From NCBI GenBank assembly GCA_002102555.1, contig MCFL01000162.1, positions 1-54,642 on the forward strand: a stretch of 54,642 nucleotides of DNA, given 5' to 3'. Source of the DNA: Catenaria anguillulae PL171 (taxonomy: Eukaryota; Blastocladiomycota; Blastocladiomycetes; Blastocladiales; Catenariaceae). Shown here one piece after another: positions 31,517 to 43,391 of the stretch; the stretch's first letter is position 1; the number at the start of each line of letters is the position of its first letter. Below the pieces are notes generated by a model. That model was not told the origin of the DNA, did no database searches, and was given only the letters and a program-made list of their open reading frames with translations. A program made the position numbers and the translations under genes.

Positions 31517-33082
31517 ATGCTTGCTCATTCTCCGACTCGCGAAGCCATGCCGGCCACTTCTACAGACTCGACGGCCGATCAGCACCAAGGCAAGGCCGCC
31601 GTGGGAAAGATGTCAATCGCTGACCAGCACAAGGCTGAGCTGCTCTCGTCGCTCCACGTCTCTACCGGCAAGCTCCGTGCCATTGCGGCCCAGATTCAGA
31701 GTGAGGTATGTGTACATCTGGTTACACCGACAATTGCCTCTTCACTGACTGACGGACTGATTGTGGACACGAAATCCATGAAGTTTTCCAAGGGCCTCAA
31801 CGCCGACGGCCAAACTGTGAAAATGATCCCGTCTTACGTGCACACGCTCCCTACCGGTTCCGAGCAAGGCACATACCTGGCCCTGGATCTTGGCGGCACA
31901 AACTTTCGCGTGTGTGCCATCCAACTCCAGGGTTGCGGCGAGCTTGAGACCGTGTTTGATAAGTTTACGATTCCGGACACCATCAAGGTCGGGTCGGCCA
32001 TGGGCTTGTTTGATTTCGTCGCTGATTGCGTCCACAAGTTCTTGACTTCGCACGCCTCAGAGCTCGCGGTGGACAATGGCATGGACCTCGGGTTCACCTT
32101 CTCTTTCCCAGTCCACCAAACCAGCTTTGTTTCTGGGACATGCATTTCGTGGACCAAAGGCTTTGACTGCCCCGATGCCCTGGGTCAAGACGCAACCGCA
32201 CTTTTGCAAGCTGCGCTCACACGCAAAGGCGTCAATGTGCGTGTGACCGCCCTCGTCAACGACACTGTCGGCACCCTAGTCGCACACGCGTACAAGTCGC
32301 CCAATACGGTCGTTGGCATGATTCTCGGAACGGGCAGCAACGCCGCGTACATTGAGCGCGTTGACCGAATTCCAAAGTTTGCACACAAGGTGACGCCCAA
32401 GATGGCTGGCTCGGGTCAAATGCTGATCAACACGGAACTCGGCGGCTTCGATGCGGAAAAGGTGGTGTTGCCGTTGACGCAAATCGACTTGGATGCAGAT
32501 GCCGTGTCGACCAACCGTGGGCAGCAGTTGTTTGAGAAGATGATTTCTGGGTATTATATGGGCGAGGTGACACGTCGGGCCATGGTGCATTTGGCCGAGA
32601 AGGGGGCGTTGTTTGGCGGACGAGTTTCCGCCGAGTTGCGCAACCCGGGGTGTTTCCAGACCGAGTACATGTCCGAGATTGAAGCCGATGCGTCGCCCGA
32701 TCTGGCTGCCGTCAAGAGCGTGCTGGCCAAGTATTGCGCCATGGATTCCACGTCGCTCGCGGATCGCGAGTCGGTCAAGCAAATCGTTCAGCGTGTGGGA
32801 ACACGCGCTGCGCGCCTGTCGGGCGTGGCAATCTACTCGTTGCTGGAACAAATGGCGGTTCCAAAAAACAACGAGCCAGTCGTTGTGGCAATTGACGGGA
32901 GCGTGTGGCTCAAGTACCCAGGATTTCAAGACCGGTTGCGGTCCGTGTTGAGCGAGCTGATGGGCGATGAAAAGGCCAAGCTCGTGTCGCTCGAGACCGC
33001 TTGCGACGGATCAGGATCGGGCGCCGCATTGCTTGCGGCGTTGGCGCCGTTGCACGCCGAAGATGCGCGATGCGCAGTGTGA
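31517..33082 (+). CDS. Hexokinase
   Basis: Phosphorylates glucose at O6, the first step of glycolysis, in the cytosol. Family blocks in order: YLALDLGGTNFRVCAIQL (phosphate 1), FTFSFPVHQ, SWTKGFDCPD, ALVNDTVGTLVAHAY (catalytic Asp), MILGTGSNAAYIER, and the second lobe ending ETACDGSGSGAALLAALAPL (adenosine loop). A 78-nt intron at 31706-31783 (donor GTATGT, CTGAC branch-like site) is in phase 0 and divisible by three. Its retention does not close the frame but would insert 26 residues where the family has none (between QIQSE and FSKGL). Spliced length is 495 residues, normal for fungal hexokinase. Both ATG 31517 and the internal Met 11 are possible starts. Whether it is a hexokinase or a glucokinase paralogue cannot be told here. 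Confidence 0.95.
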   Translation: MLAHSPTREAMPATSTDSTADQHQGKAAVGKMSIADQHKAELLSSLHVSTGKLRAIAAQIQSEVCVHLVTPTIASSLTDGLIVDTKSMKFSKGLNADGQTVKMIPSYVHTLPTGSEQGTYLALDLGGTNFRVCAIQLQGCGELETVFDKFTIPDTIKVGSAMGLFDFVADCVHKFLTSHASELAVDNGMDLGFTFSFPVHQTSFVSGTCISWTKGFDCPDALGQDATALLQAALTRKGVNVRVTALVNDTVGTLVAHAYKSPNTVVGMILGTGSNAAYIERVDRIPKFAHKVTPKMAGSGQMLINTELGGFDAEKVVLPLTQIDLDADAVSTNRGQQLFEKMISGYYMGEVTRRAMVHLAEKGALFGGRVSAELRNPGCFQTEYMSEIEADASPDLAAVKSVLAKYCAMDSTSLADRESVKQIVQRVGTRAARLSGVAIYSLLEQMAVPKNNEPVVVAIDGSVWLKYPGFQDRLRSVLSELMGDEKAKLVSLETACDGSGSGAALLAALAPLHAEDARCAV

Positions 33083-33557
33083 GGTTTTGTTGCTGGGATT
33101 CGTGCGATTCCCGATGGACTGCTGCTGTACCTCCTTTGGGGTCGATTTTTTGTGCTCCTCTGCCACTTGAGGTGGCCATATGGTTCTTGGGCTCTGATTT
33201 TTTGAATGATTGGTGTCGAGTCGTTTCCTTGTCGTTGTCTGAACAGGTTCTCTACCTTTCATTTCCTCATGTATGAACAATGTCCAATTCTGTCCGTCTG
33301 TGACGCACAAGTCTTCCTTCTTCCTGCTGGCTCAGGCGCAGGACGAAATGTGGACAAGACGATTGAGGACGGATTGCGAGTCGAAAGCTCCCTCTCCCCA
33401 AGCAATCTGCAGTCAGCTTTCACTTTGCGGCTGGCAATCAAGTCATTGAACGTACAGTACATGCTCACAAAACACACTTCAACTCTGCGCAATCGCTGCA
33501 TAAATCACTGCCCTACACGCTACAGTTGACTTCTTACCCTTCTCCGGCCCTTGACAA
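33083..33557. other. Intergenic, presumed DUF4470-gene promoter
   Basis: No gene seen. T-rich 3' flank of hexokinase, then the upstream region of the next plus-strand gene. Confidence 0.6.
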
Positions 33558-36500
33558 ATGTCAAAATCCAAGTCCAAGGCTGCAAAGTCCAAGGGCAAGG
33601 CGCCGCCGCAGCCATCTCAGGCTGCAACCACAGCTCCGGTAGAGGTCGCCAAGACTGTGCTCCCCTACAGCAACAGCTCCTCAAGCGCACGTTGCCGTCG
33701 TCGACCTTTCTGCGCCGCGAAGACAGCTGCTTTTTTTATCCATTCGGCAATTCCGTTCCTGAGGATCTCTTTTTGCACATTGATCTGTTCAACGCCAGCA
33801 TCAACCCCATCGACGCTCTTCTTGTCGGATCAGGCGACCTGCGCAACGTCCTCTTTACGCTGGCCGAAGCAAAGCGCAAGCTAGCGGGCCAAGAGCTCCA
33901 ACACACGGAAGATGCTCAACAACGCCAAGTCTCGTTCCATCTCAATGACCACCAGCCCGAAGTCATTGCGCGCAACATTGTCATCGTGCACGCCATTGTC
34001 ACTGCACCGTCCACCACGCCGACGCTCGTGCGCAAAGTTGCCCAGTTTTGGTACTCGCTTGCACTCGATAAGGATGTGGCCGAGTTCTGGCGCACGCAAA
34101 TGGCGGCCTGTCTCGAACGGTCCGACGAGGAGTGGCTCAGCGATGAAAGCATCAGCGCAACGGCGGCGTTTCCAATTCGTATGGCCGGCCTCGCCACAGT
34201 TGAGCAAGTCAAGCACGTCTGGCGTACCTGGATCAAGTGCGACTGGACGTGCGCCAAGGTAACCAAGGCCCGCGAGACCTTTTTGCGCAACTGTCCGCAA
34301 AAGTACAAGTCGTTGACCGATTACGCGACGCTGGTTGCTGAAACCTACGTTTCTTTCAACGCGATCGGCCCGCTCGGCGCCAAATCCCGCAAAAGTCCTT
34401 TGGCCGTTGAAGCAGAGCATTTGGTTGAGCACGGGCGCCTGTTCAATTTGGATTCCACCACTGATCTCGTGTCGAATCCGTCCATGCTACTGACGAGGTC
34501 GGATGGGACTTGCTTCTACGCCGTTCACTATGGCTCCATTCCAATGGAAGGCCATGTGTTCAACTTTACCGCCAACCATGGTATTGAAGAGGGCATTTGG
34601 CGCAACCTTATGCAATGGATCGAGTGCTTTTCGTCGCTCGTGACCCGGCACTCGTCATCCCGGCCAAAAAGTCGACCAAGGCGAGCAAGCAACCGATCGC
34701 GATTCGGCAATTTGTCTTCAACGCCGACCATTGCCTGTCGTACATGGAATCGTGCATCGCATGGCCCACGACCCGATTCGACGTCATTGACACGTCCAAC
34801 TTGGCTGACCACTGCGGCCTACTCAACCTCCTCATCCACTCGTCAGTTCTCCTCAAATCCGTCGACCCGCTCGTTTCCACATCCCACACGTCTCATGTCA
34901 TCACGACAGCTTTCTGCTCGGCCACGCGTGCAGCTCTCGCGAGGAATACCTTGCGGAACTGCTCACCATGGACATTTCGCAAATCCCGACCTTGGTCGGA
35001 CTGCGCCTGCTCGAGTACACGGACCAAGCAACGAGCTGGGGAAGTGTGGTTGTTCCTTGGGCATGGTCCGTGCTGCACGTGACGGATGTGACCAACCGCG
35101 GGCACCACCGGTTTACGTGGTTGGGATGCCCCGTGCCGCCCGTGCCCGTGTCGTTGGCCGAGTCGCCGGCATTGGTGGACACACTTTTCAAGATTGCAGA
35201 GACGTATTGCACTTCGTATGTGTTCAAGGCGACCCGGCCTGGTACGCCGCTGTATCTTTCTTGCCTCGCTTACTACATGTTCGTCTTTCCTCACACGTGT
35301 GTACTCGATGCATTTCTGAACAGGCGGCCCATTCAGCAGCGGTGCCCTGCTCGGAAAGCTGCTCACGCACGCCCTCGCCACTGGCCGCCTCTCATGGACC
35401 CAATCCGCCACACCCACGCTCCCGCTTGCGTCCCCTACATCCTTCTGGCATCGCCTCCTCGACTCGCGCCTTCTGCAAGGTGCCGTGTCCGAACTGCTGG
35501 TCCATTGCCAGCTCAACGGCATCCAAGTCAACGCCCGCGATATGGACGACTATGTTGTGTACGCCGAGGCCACGTTCCCGCTCGACTTTGGTACCAGTCC
35601 TACTCCAGGACTAGTTGCGTGGGTCGAGTACGGGCCCGTCAAGTTTTACTCTGAGAGTTTGGCGCTGCAGGTTGACGGCGCAAACAAGTCGGTCAAGCTC
35701 GCCGTGTACCTGCCTGGGTTCATGTGGGACTGGGACTTGAGCACAGTCAGGTTGAGTCTGCATCGCATGGAGGTTGGACACCTTGCGTCGCGCGGGTCCA
35801 ACGCCATGTGAATGTGCCGCTGGGCAAAAAGTATTGGACGCTGGCCGAGATTGGTGCAAGACGCATTCATGTGCGCGAGTCGCCATGGTGGGCGATTACA
35901 AGGCAGATGTTGAGCCTGGCTCCGCGTCGGTCGCCAGCTGTGTCGAGGATTGTGGATCGTGGGTTACAGGCGTCCGTGTACCTCGACTTGAAGCATTTTG
36001 GTGAAGATGCCAAGCTCGCGCTTCCGACGGCCGATGAGGTCAGGTCGAGCAAGGGTGCTGCGGCCGTCAAGATCAACGGCAAACTCGAACGGTTCTGGCT
36101 CCCAAGCCCAGTTTGGCTCAAGAATGTCAAGGTTTCGCGCAAGGAGAAGTATATCGAGTTCATTGTCACCAAGCAACTCCACGCTTTTGCCCCGAAATCG
36201 GGCCTGCTCGGGCTCCCCTTCCACCAATCTGTCCATGATGTGCACAAGATTGCCTCGCCAAAGGACTTTTCGCAGGTTGACTTGGGTCAAATGCTGGGTA
36301 TCATGTTCTCGGACGACGAGATCCAAGTCAAGCGCAACTCGATGCCACGCAACTTTGCGAGTCGTGCCCTTTCGCTTGCGTTCGACTTGAAGGAGTCGGT
36401 CCAGATCCTGTTTATTCGCGCATTCGAAGGCCACAAATTTGTCATGTTGCAAGACCACCAGCGCGGCGGATTTGGCATCATTCTCATCAACCAAGTCTTG

Positions 36501-37046
36501 CTCTTCCCGCCCACACGCACATCAAAGGGGTGGACCCCCGCGCTGGACATTGTGTACAGCGTAGTCCCGCCCGCGCCCGAATCGGCCGAAACCCGTGCGT
36601 TTGAAGCGCGATACATGGATGCCATGGAGGAGGTGTTGCGCAAGCACATGTTTGACAATGCGCCGATTCTCAAGATTGATGGCGACGAGGTCCAAGCCAT
36701 TTGCGACTTGCTCAATCTCGCGCACTTGTGTTGTGGAAACAAGGACTTGCCCAACCCAATGCCTGGCCGCATGCCCATCGTGTCGTGCGCGGCAAAGCAG
36801 TACTTGAAGCGCGGCATCTTGACGCCATTGTATCCCGCCGACGGGCTCGAGCGGTCAAAGACGGCAAAGAAGATGGTGGAGGGGGCGAGCAAAGGGGTGG
36901 GCGGTGCGGTCAACAAGGAGCGGGCGTACGCAGATGCGCAAAGGAAGGCACAGGCCATGATGAGGGAAATGATGGCATCGGGAAAGGATCCGCTCACTTT
37001 GGCGCGCGAGTTGGGAATTGACCTGTCCCAGTTGCAATTATCGTAA
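33558..37046 (+). CDS. Large DUF4470-domain protein of unknown function
   Basis: After a basic leader (MSKSKSKAAKSKGK), the DUF4470 hallmark appears: CFFYPFGNSVPEDLFLHI and DALLVGSGDLRNVLFTLAEA, near 33740-33880. This domain is known from fungi, often beside MYND fingers. The rest is a long protein of about 1,100 residues with no named domain, ending with a helical tail (KKMVEGASKGVGG, then LARELGIDLSQLQLS). It crosses frames several times. A probable intron lies at about 35243-35330 (donor GTACGC, acceptor AACAG, joining to FSSGALLGKLLTHAL), and another at about 34861-34910. Changes near 33642-33674, 34620 and 35740-35815 have no convincing intron (the first could be a 32-nt one). No MYND Cys/His pattern was seen. 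Treat the full chain as provisional; the DUF4470 call is firm. Confidence 0.75.
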
Positions 37047-37276
37047 TGTTTCGACGGGGTGCAACGTGTGGTGTGCTGTGTTGGCAGGCAAATGTGATTT
37101 GTATTCACCGGCCTCGAATGGATTGTATTGTCTGGCTTTTTGTAAACTCTTCCTCTGTCAGCATTTTGCTTACGCGCAGCTTGTATCAGCACCTTTGAAC
37201 ATACTGAACCACGGAATACAATGACAGTATCAGGTAAATACGATGACGCAATTGGCGCAAATGGTTCCAACTCGCC

Positions 37277-38305
37277 TCATTCGCTCTTGTGCGCCACCAA
37301 CGGATGCTGTCCCGGTCGGACATGCTTGTAATCGTTGAAATTGCCTGGCATGGACACCCTCCACGGCGCACCGGGCCGCCCGAGCCACTGAACATAGTGT
37401 AACCACCACCCAGCGTATCCAGCAACCGTCGTGACAAACACTTGGCCATGCGACTCGTACAATCCAAAGGCAGCAACCAAAATCTCGAGCATACACGCGA
37501 GCCCGACGCCCAGGTTGGTAAAGAACAAGAACCACTCGAACCCGTCCTTGATGAAATGGTCGTCCACGTGTGAATGGATATCATCGGGCGAGGCATGTGA
37601 CGCTGCGGCCTTGGCCGAAGCCAGATCGTGGCGAATGTGCAGGCTTTGGCGCACCCACACGAGCGACTCTTCGCGCAATACGAGCACCGAATGCAACGCT
37701 TGTGCCAATGGCAAGCTAATCGGCAAATCCACCACATTGGCCAGCACCTTGAGGACCAGCGCGCCGTACACGACGTTTACGGCGATCCGCTGAGCGGCGT
37801 GCGACAGCGCATTCTTGTTGCCGGCCTTGACCCACGTGGTGTAAAAGGCAATCACGGCGCACAGCGCTGTCACGATCCACGGCATGTACTTTGCGACGGA
37901 TTGATGGACGAGATGGTCGGGCGAGTGCAGGTCGTACCAGAGACCCTGGTAGTCGTACTTGTAGATGCGGATCGAGGTCGCCATGACGACAGCCGCCGCG
38001 AAAAGCAGCGCCGATGTTTGATACTCGCGGAGCGGGATCAAGAGCGGCGTTGGCGGCAGGTGCACATGATGGTCGGGGTCGTGCTCGTGCGAGTGGGTTG
38101 AGAGCGATGAGTCGGGTGTGAGCTTACGTTGGCGCAGCAGAGGCGCATCCTCGGTTCTGTCGGCGGCGGCGTCTTGCTCGCCCGTGGAATGGGTCTTGAC
38201 GCCGGTCGCCTTGGCAGTTGGAGCCTTGGACGATGGCGATGGCGAGGGCGAGCTGGATCGCGATGATGCAGTGCCTGAAGTAGAATCCATTGTGCGAAGA
38301 AACAT
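37277..38305 (-). CDS. Multi-pass membrane protein, unrecognised
   Basis: A single open frame of 342 residues, no introns. A disordered Ser/Pro/Thr-rich N-terminus (about residues 1-85, with a His/Asp-rich end) is followed by at least four to five hydrophobic segments: ALLFAAAVVMATSIRIY, MPWIVTALCAVIAFYTTWV, IAVNVVYGALVLKVLANVV, FLFFTNLGVGLACMLEILVAAF and a shorter one near VFVTTVAGYAGWW. No family was recognised. It converges with the DUF4470 gene and is followed upstream on the same strand by SLX1. Starts at ATG 38305 or Met 6. Confidence 0.75.
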   Translation of the reverse strand: MFLRTMDSTSGTASSRSSSPSPSPSSKAPTAKATGVKTHSTGEQDAAADRTEDAPLLRQRKLTPDSSLSTHSHEHDPDHHVHLPPTPLLIPLREYQTSALLFAAAVVMATSIRIYKYDYQGLWYDLHSPDHLVHQSVAKYMPWIVTALCAVIAFYTTWVKAGNKNALSHAAQRIAVNVVYGALVLKVLANVVDLPISLPLAQALHSVLVLREESLVWVRQSLHIRHDLASAKAAASHASPDDIHSHVDDHFIKDGFEWFLFFTNLGVGLACMLEILVAAFGLYESHGQVFVTTVAGYAGWWLHYVQWLGRPGAPWRVSMPGNFNDYKHVRPGQHPLVAHKSE

Positions 38306-38538
38306 TAATATTCCCTTGAAGCATAGAATTCATCTCCAAAGAGTACATATGTAAGGACTCGCGGCGTTGGCGGTCCGTTGACATGTGGGTCCAATTGCTA
38401 TCGTTGACCGCGTCGTTTCCGCCATCATTCCGCCACATGGACAGTGGGCAGCCAACAAAACTCTCTTGCTCACAATCACAGGGAAACAGAAACACACATA
38501 CGCTTCATTCCAATAAAAGTGTGAACACAATCACAAAA

Positions 38539-39899
38539 TCAATCCACCAAACTCATCCTGCGAATCGAGCGCGAAAGCTCACTGTCCTCGCTTACTCCAG
38601 TCGTAGCAGACGAGGAACCAGCCGGTGTGCGAGGAGCATACGACTTTGCCAAAAAGCGCTCCACGGCAGATGCGTACGACCCTGGCATGCAGGCATTTGG
38701 TCGCTGAGCTGCGGTGCTCGTATTCGTATGTGCATCTGCACGGTCTTCCTCCTCCTCCTCCTCATCGCTTTCCTCATCCAACCCGCATTTTCCTCCTCAT
38801 CCCCGTCCTCGGTACCGCCAGCCCCCTTTGCCGCCGATACTCGCGCAGCGGCGCAACAATCGAATGCCAAGGATGCATCACCCGGCACCGTGGACATGTT
38901 CCCGTCAAGGGCAACAACCGGTCCTCGTCGTCGCTCTTTGCCCAGCACTCCAAATGCCCTGCGCCGCGGCAATTGGATGGGCAGGCAAGAAACTGCGCAG
39001 CTGAGGTGATGATTCCGGAGCAGAAATCACAGTCCATTGGTGATGAGAGCGAGTGCGGCGGGATCTGTGTGCCTGAAGCTGATCGGCCGGCGTACTGGAC
39101 TGGTCCCTGTGTGATCCGCAACGGCAGCGAGGGGCGCAAGTCGTCCGGAAGCTTGAATGTTGCACGGTACTTGTCGTGAAAGGACGAATCAAGGAAGTGG
39201 ACATGGAGTGGCCATTTCGAGAATAGCCCTGACGAGAGCAGGTCGACGAGCACAGAGACACACCATTTGGTGCGGACCATGCGGTTGGCGTTGCGAGGGA
39301 TGGTGCTAGTTGCATTGTGCATGTGCCTTGACGTTTGTCTTGCGCAATTGCAATGGCAATGGTGAGATGACACTGACCGAGGCGTATGGCGAAGAGGGGT
39401 CAGTCCTTGAACGTACGGGTCTATGAAACAGGTGAGCGACTTGATTCAGCAAGACTGAGAGCGAATGCAAGATTCAAGGCGGGAGAAACATACGCTGCCA
39501 TGCCCATTCAAACTGCCCAATCATGCACACAAGGAATCGCTCTGTCAGCGAGATCTCGACTCGAGGGACGGCAAAAGCTCACAAGAAACGGACCTGCAGC
39601 GCGGCCAGCTTGGACGGGAACCCGTGGACAAAGAGCAACATGGCCCTGCAGAAGGAAACGAGACATTTAGCACCAGAACTGGTCCCGCGGATTCATGGCG
39701 GCGAAAGATCTTCATGAAATTACCATGGTCGCTTCTTACTCGTCCGCTTGGCCCCGCCGACAATCTCGCCATTATGCTGGCGCAGTCGCCGGATCGGGTC
39801 AGGCGTCGACCCAATGTATGCGTGGCCTTGGTTGCGGTATCGTGGGTCTCGCGACTCGAGCAAGTAGCAGGCATAAAAGTCGATGGTTGGAATGTCCAT
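38539..39899 (-). CDS. SLX1: Structure-specific endonuclease catalytic subunit Slx1 (GIY-YIG)
   Basis: Nuclease that, with Slx4, cuts branched DNA at stalled forks and recombination intermediates. The GIY-YIG domain begins [14 protein letters not shown], then [20 protein letters not shown] and [12 protein letters not shown], which is diagnostic. Introns checked for sites and phase: 39646-39723 (78 nt), 39513-39593 (81 nt), 39421-39493 (73 nt). Between the last two sits a 19-nt exon encoding FEWAWQ, the conserved Slx1 block that follows [11 protein letters not shown]. The C-terminal RING-like zinc domain is present ([32 protein letters not shown]). The last 80 residues (acidic EEEEED, ending [11 protein letters not shown]) lie in a different frame from about 38780 with no clear intron; a small intron (GTCAGT, near 39383) upstream of QTSRHMHN is also possible. 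Confidence 0.92.
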
Positions 39900-40331
39900 T
39901 TTGGTCTTGCTTGCTTGATTCAACCATGGCAAAAATAGTTTCATCGCACTGTCTTCACACGACTTGAGAGAGAGGAGAAGAGCAAGACTGTCCCGTTCAC
40001 ATATATGGGAGCGACACGTCCGACACGAGCCGCATGGCACGGCGCACACCTGACATTCAACGGCGGCAAACATTGCACAGACCATTTTGAAAACTATATA
40101 ATATCGGTCACAAATGAACAAGCACCACAAACGGGGCACAAGCACGCAATTGAATCATGAGGAAACAGTCAAAGTAAATGAAACGGAAAAGGACCAAGGA
40201 CAAGAAGACACACAAACGACATCACATTACGCGCTGCGGGCCAACTGCCCAAAACCCTCTCCATCTACAAGCACTCCTTCCACTTCCCACTTTTCCAGCA
40301 ACAACGACGACGGGGTGCAACAACGACCACC
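39900..40331. other. Intergenic between SLX1 and EFT
   Basis: Upstream region of SLX1 and 3' flank of elongation factor 2. No gene seen. Confidence 0.6.
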
Positions 40332-43300
40332 TTACAGCTTGTCGTAGTAACGGTCGAGGCCGGGAACGTCCTCGGGGAAGCCCTTGCGCTTACGAAGAGC
40401 ACGGACGACATCGTAGACCTTGTTTCCGGGCTCGATGGCGGAGCCGGACATGAGCTGCCAGTGAGAGAAGACAAGCTGGGGGAAGGCCTGACCACCGGTG
40501 GCGGCACGGAGATCGGTGGTGAAACCGAACGACTCGGCGACGGGGATGTAGGCCTTGACGGTGTACAAGGGGGTACCTTGACGCTGCTCCTCGGCAAACA
40601 CGTGACCACGACGACGGTTGAGCACACCGTAGATACCACCCATGGCGGACTCGGGGCAAGACACTTCGGCCAAGAAGACGGGCTCTTGGAGCGAGGGAGT
40701 GGCAGTGAGCACCGAGGCGTAGCACACACGACGCATGGTGGGCATGATCTGACCGCCACCACGATGGATAGCATCAGCGTGCAAGGTCACATCGAGAATG
40801 TTGAAACGGATACCACGCATGTTCTCGTCAGCGAGACAGCCGTCCTTGGAGGCCCATTGGAAACCGGCAACGCAAGAATCCTTGATTTCGTTGAGGTACT
40901 GGACGGCCTTGGTCATATCCACAAGCAAGTTGGCGCCAGTGGTGTCGGGGCCGAAGCACCAGACCTTACGGGCCTCGGTGACATCCCAACCGTGCTCGTC
41001 AGCCATGACACGGGCGCGCACCTTGAAATCGTCACGGGGGTTGACCTTGCCCGACTCAATGTCGTTGGACAACTCCTCGGTGATGGGCTCGGCCGTCATG
41101 AAGATACGGTTGTGCTTGTTGGGCGACTTGGACAAGCAGGTCATGGACGAGGTGGTGGTGACGGTCTCACGGTACGTGACAACGGGCTCACCAGTCTTGA
41201 GGGGCACCTGGGCGTGGTCCTCCTCGAGATCCTTGAGGCAAATTTCCAAGTGCAACTCACCGGCACCGGCAACAATGTGCTCACCAGACTCGGACGTGTA
41301 GCAGAGCACACAGGGATCCGACTTGGAGAGACGCTTGAGACCTTCGACGAGCTTGGGCAAGTCGTTGGCGTTCTTGACCTCGACGGCAACTTGCACGACG
41401 GGCGACACGGAGAACTTCATGACCTTGAGGTTGTGGGCAGTCTCGGAGGTCGAGATGGTACCAGACTTGAGCAAGAACTGATCGATACCAACAAGACCAA
41501 CGGTGTTACCGGCGGGGCAGTCATCAATCGACTCGACCTTGCCGCCCATCATGATGACGACACGCTGCACAGCCTTGACGAAGAGATCGTCCTTCTTGCC
41601 GGGAACGTAGTTGGGGCCTTGGATGCGGACCTTTTGGCCACCACGGATGGTACCAGAGAAGACACGACCGAAGGCGTAGAAACGACCCTTGTCGGAGGTG
41701 GGCACCATCTTGGAGACGTACAACATGAGCGGACCGTTGGGGTCGCAGTTGCGGATGGCCGTGGCCGACTCGTCATCGAGGGGACCCTCGTAGAGGGTAT
41801 CCACACGGTAACGCTGGGCGGTGTGGGGCGAGGGCAAGTAGAGGACAATCATCTCAAGGAGAGAGTCACCAGCGGGCAAGAACTTCTTCATGACCGTCTT
41901 GAGCAGGGTCTTGCCAGTGAGGTCCTTCTCGTCGTTCTTGAGGGGGATCTCAAGCTTCTCGAGCATGGACTTGATGACGTCGACCTTGAAGTTCATGATG
42001 GCATCGAACAACTTGAAGATGGGGTCGAGGACGAACATGCAGAAGGCGCGCTCGAGCTGGTTGCCCTCGGCGTCCTGGGGCTTGGTCGACCACTTGCGGG
42101 TCTTGGGGTTGAAGTAGTTCTCGCCCCAGAGCTTGGTCATCATCTTGGACTTGTCGACACCAAACTTCTTGGCGTAGCGGTTGGCGAATTGACGGAGGGT
42201 GAAAGCCCAGCCGTGGAGACCGGAACCGAAAGCGACGGTACCCTTGTCGGGGTAGACCTGCACATCGCCGAGGGCAGGGTCCATGTAGGTCGAGATGATG
42301 ACGTTGACGTTCTCGATGACACGAGCAAAGGTCTAGTGTTGCGAAATGTCAGCATTTTGGCCGTGCAAAGATAAAGCAAATCGTAGAACAAGCAGCAACA
42401 AACCTGGTAAAGATCCTCCTTGCCCATTTGCAACTCGAGAAGAGCGCGATCGACCTTGTTGATGACAAGGACGGGCTTGATACGCTCGGTAAGAGCTTGA
42501 CGGAGCACAGTCTCGGTCTGCACGCACACACCCTCAATGGTGTCGACGACAACGAGAGCACCATCGGTGACACGGAGAGCGGCCGTGACTTCAGACGAGA
42601 AATCAACGTGTCCGGGCGAGTCGATGAGGTTGATCAAGAACTCGCGACCCTCGGTGGTCTGCTTGATATCGGGGAGATCCTCCTCGGCCAACTCGAAGTA
42701 CATGGAGATGGCAGTCGACTTGATGGTGATACCACGCTCCTGCTCGTCCTGACGGGTGTCGGTAGCACGAGCCTCACCAGCCTTACCGGTCGAGATAATA
42801 CCGGCCTTGGAGAGCAAGGAATCGGTCAAGGTCGACTTGCCGTGATCGACGTGAGCAATAACCGACATGTTGCGGATATTGTGCTTCTTGTCCATGAGAT
42901 CACGGATCTGATCTGTTGGTGGTTATTGTGGCAGTTGTGGTGGTGGTCATGATGACGATCATAATGACGACGATGATGATGACGAGGAGACGGCAGGCAG
43001 ATGCAACATTGGCGTGGTGACGGTTGGCGAGTCGTCGACGGCATGTCGCATTCGGTCACAGTGGTGATGACGGTGATGCATGGTTTCGAGATTAAACGAT
43101 GAGTTTGCGTGCGAAATATACATGGGTGATACATGGTGGTGTCGGGTACGGATGCATGGTGGCGGTTCAGTTCGATGAATAGAGCAGTCGTTGAGTATTG
43201 AGTGCGGCATTCAAGTGAAAAGGATCATGATACAAGCGTGAGAGGTGCAAAGGATCACATGAGAATTAGTCAAACTTGAAAACGTTAGGTTCGATGATCC

Positions 43301-43391
43301 ACTAGGCCTAGTTTTGGCCACAGAACTCGATTCCGGGCTCGAAATCGACCCTTTATCAGTGAAAAAACGCACCGATTGTGAAATTGACCAT
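40332..43391 (-). CDS. EFT: Translation elongation factor 2
   Basis: GTPase that moves the ribosome along mRNA. Three exons, all sites and phases checked: 43373-43391 (19 coding bases, MVNFTI), 42404-42912 and 40332-42332. Introns are 460 nt (42913-43372) and 71 nt (42333-42403, donor GTTTGT). The product is 842 residues, exactly the usual fungal length. The P-loop AHVDHGKST is at residues 26-34; [22 protein letters not shown] and NKVDRAL follow. The C-terminal [15 protein letters not shown] contains the histidine that becomes diphthamide, and the chain ends GLDRYYDKL. The first intron is much longer than any other in the window, directly after codon 6; long first introns in highly expressed genes often enhance expression, which here is inference. 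The codon choice is visibly biased (C/G-ending), as expected for an abundant protein. Confidence 0.98.

Noticed and set aside
40461-42374. 637-codon open frame on the plus strand opposite elongation factor 2
   Set aside because: Mirror of the strongly biased EF2 codons on the other strand; the translation is Gly/Leu/Val-rich without domain character.
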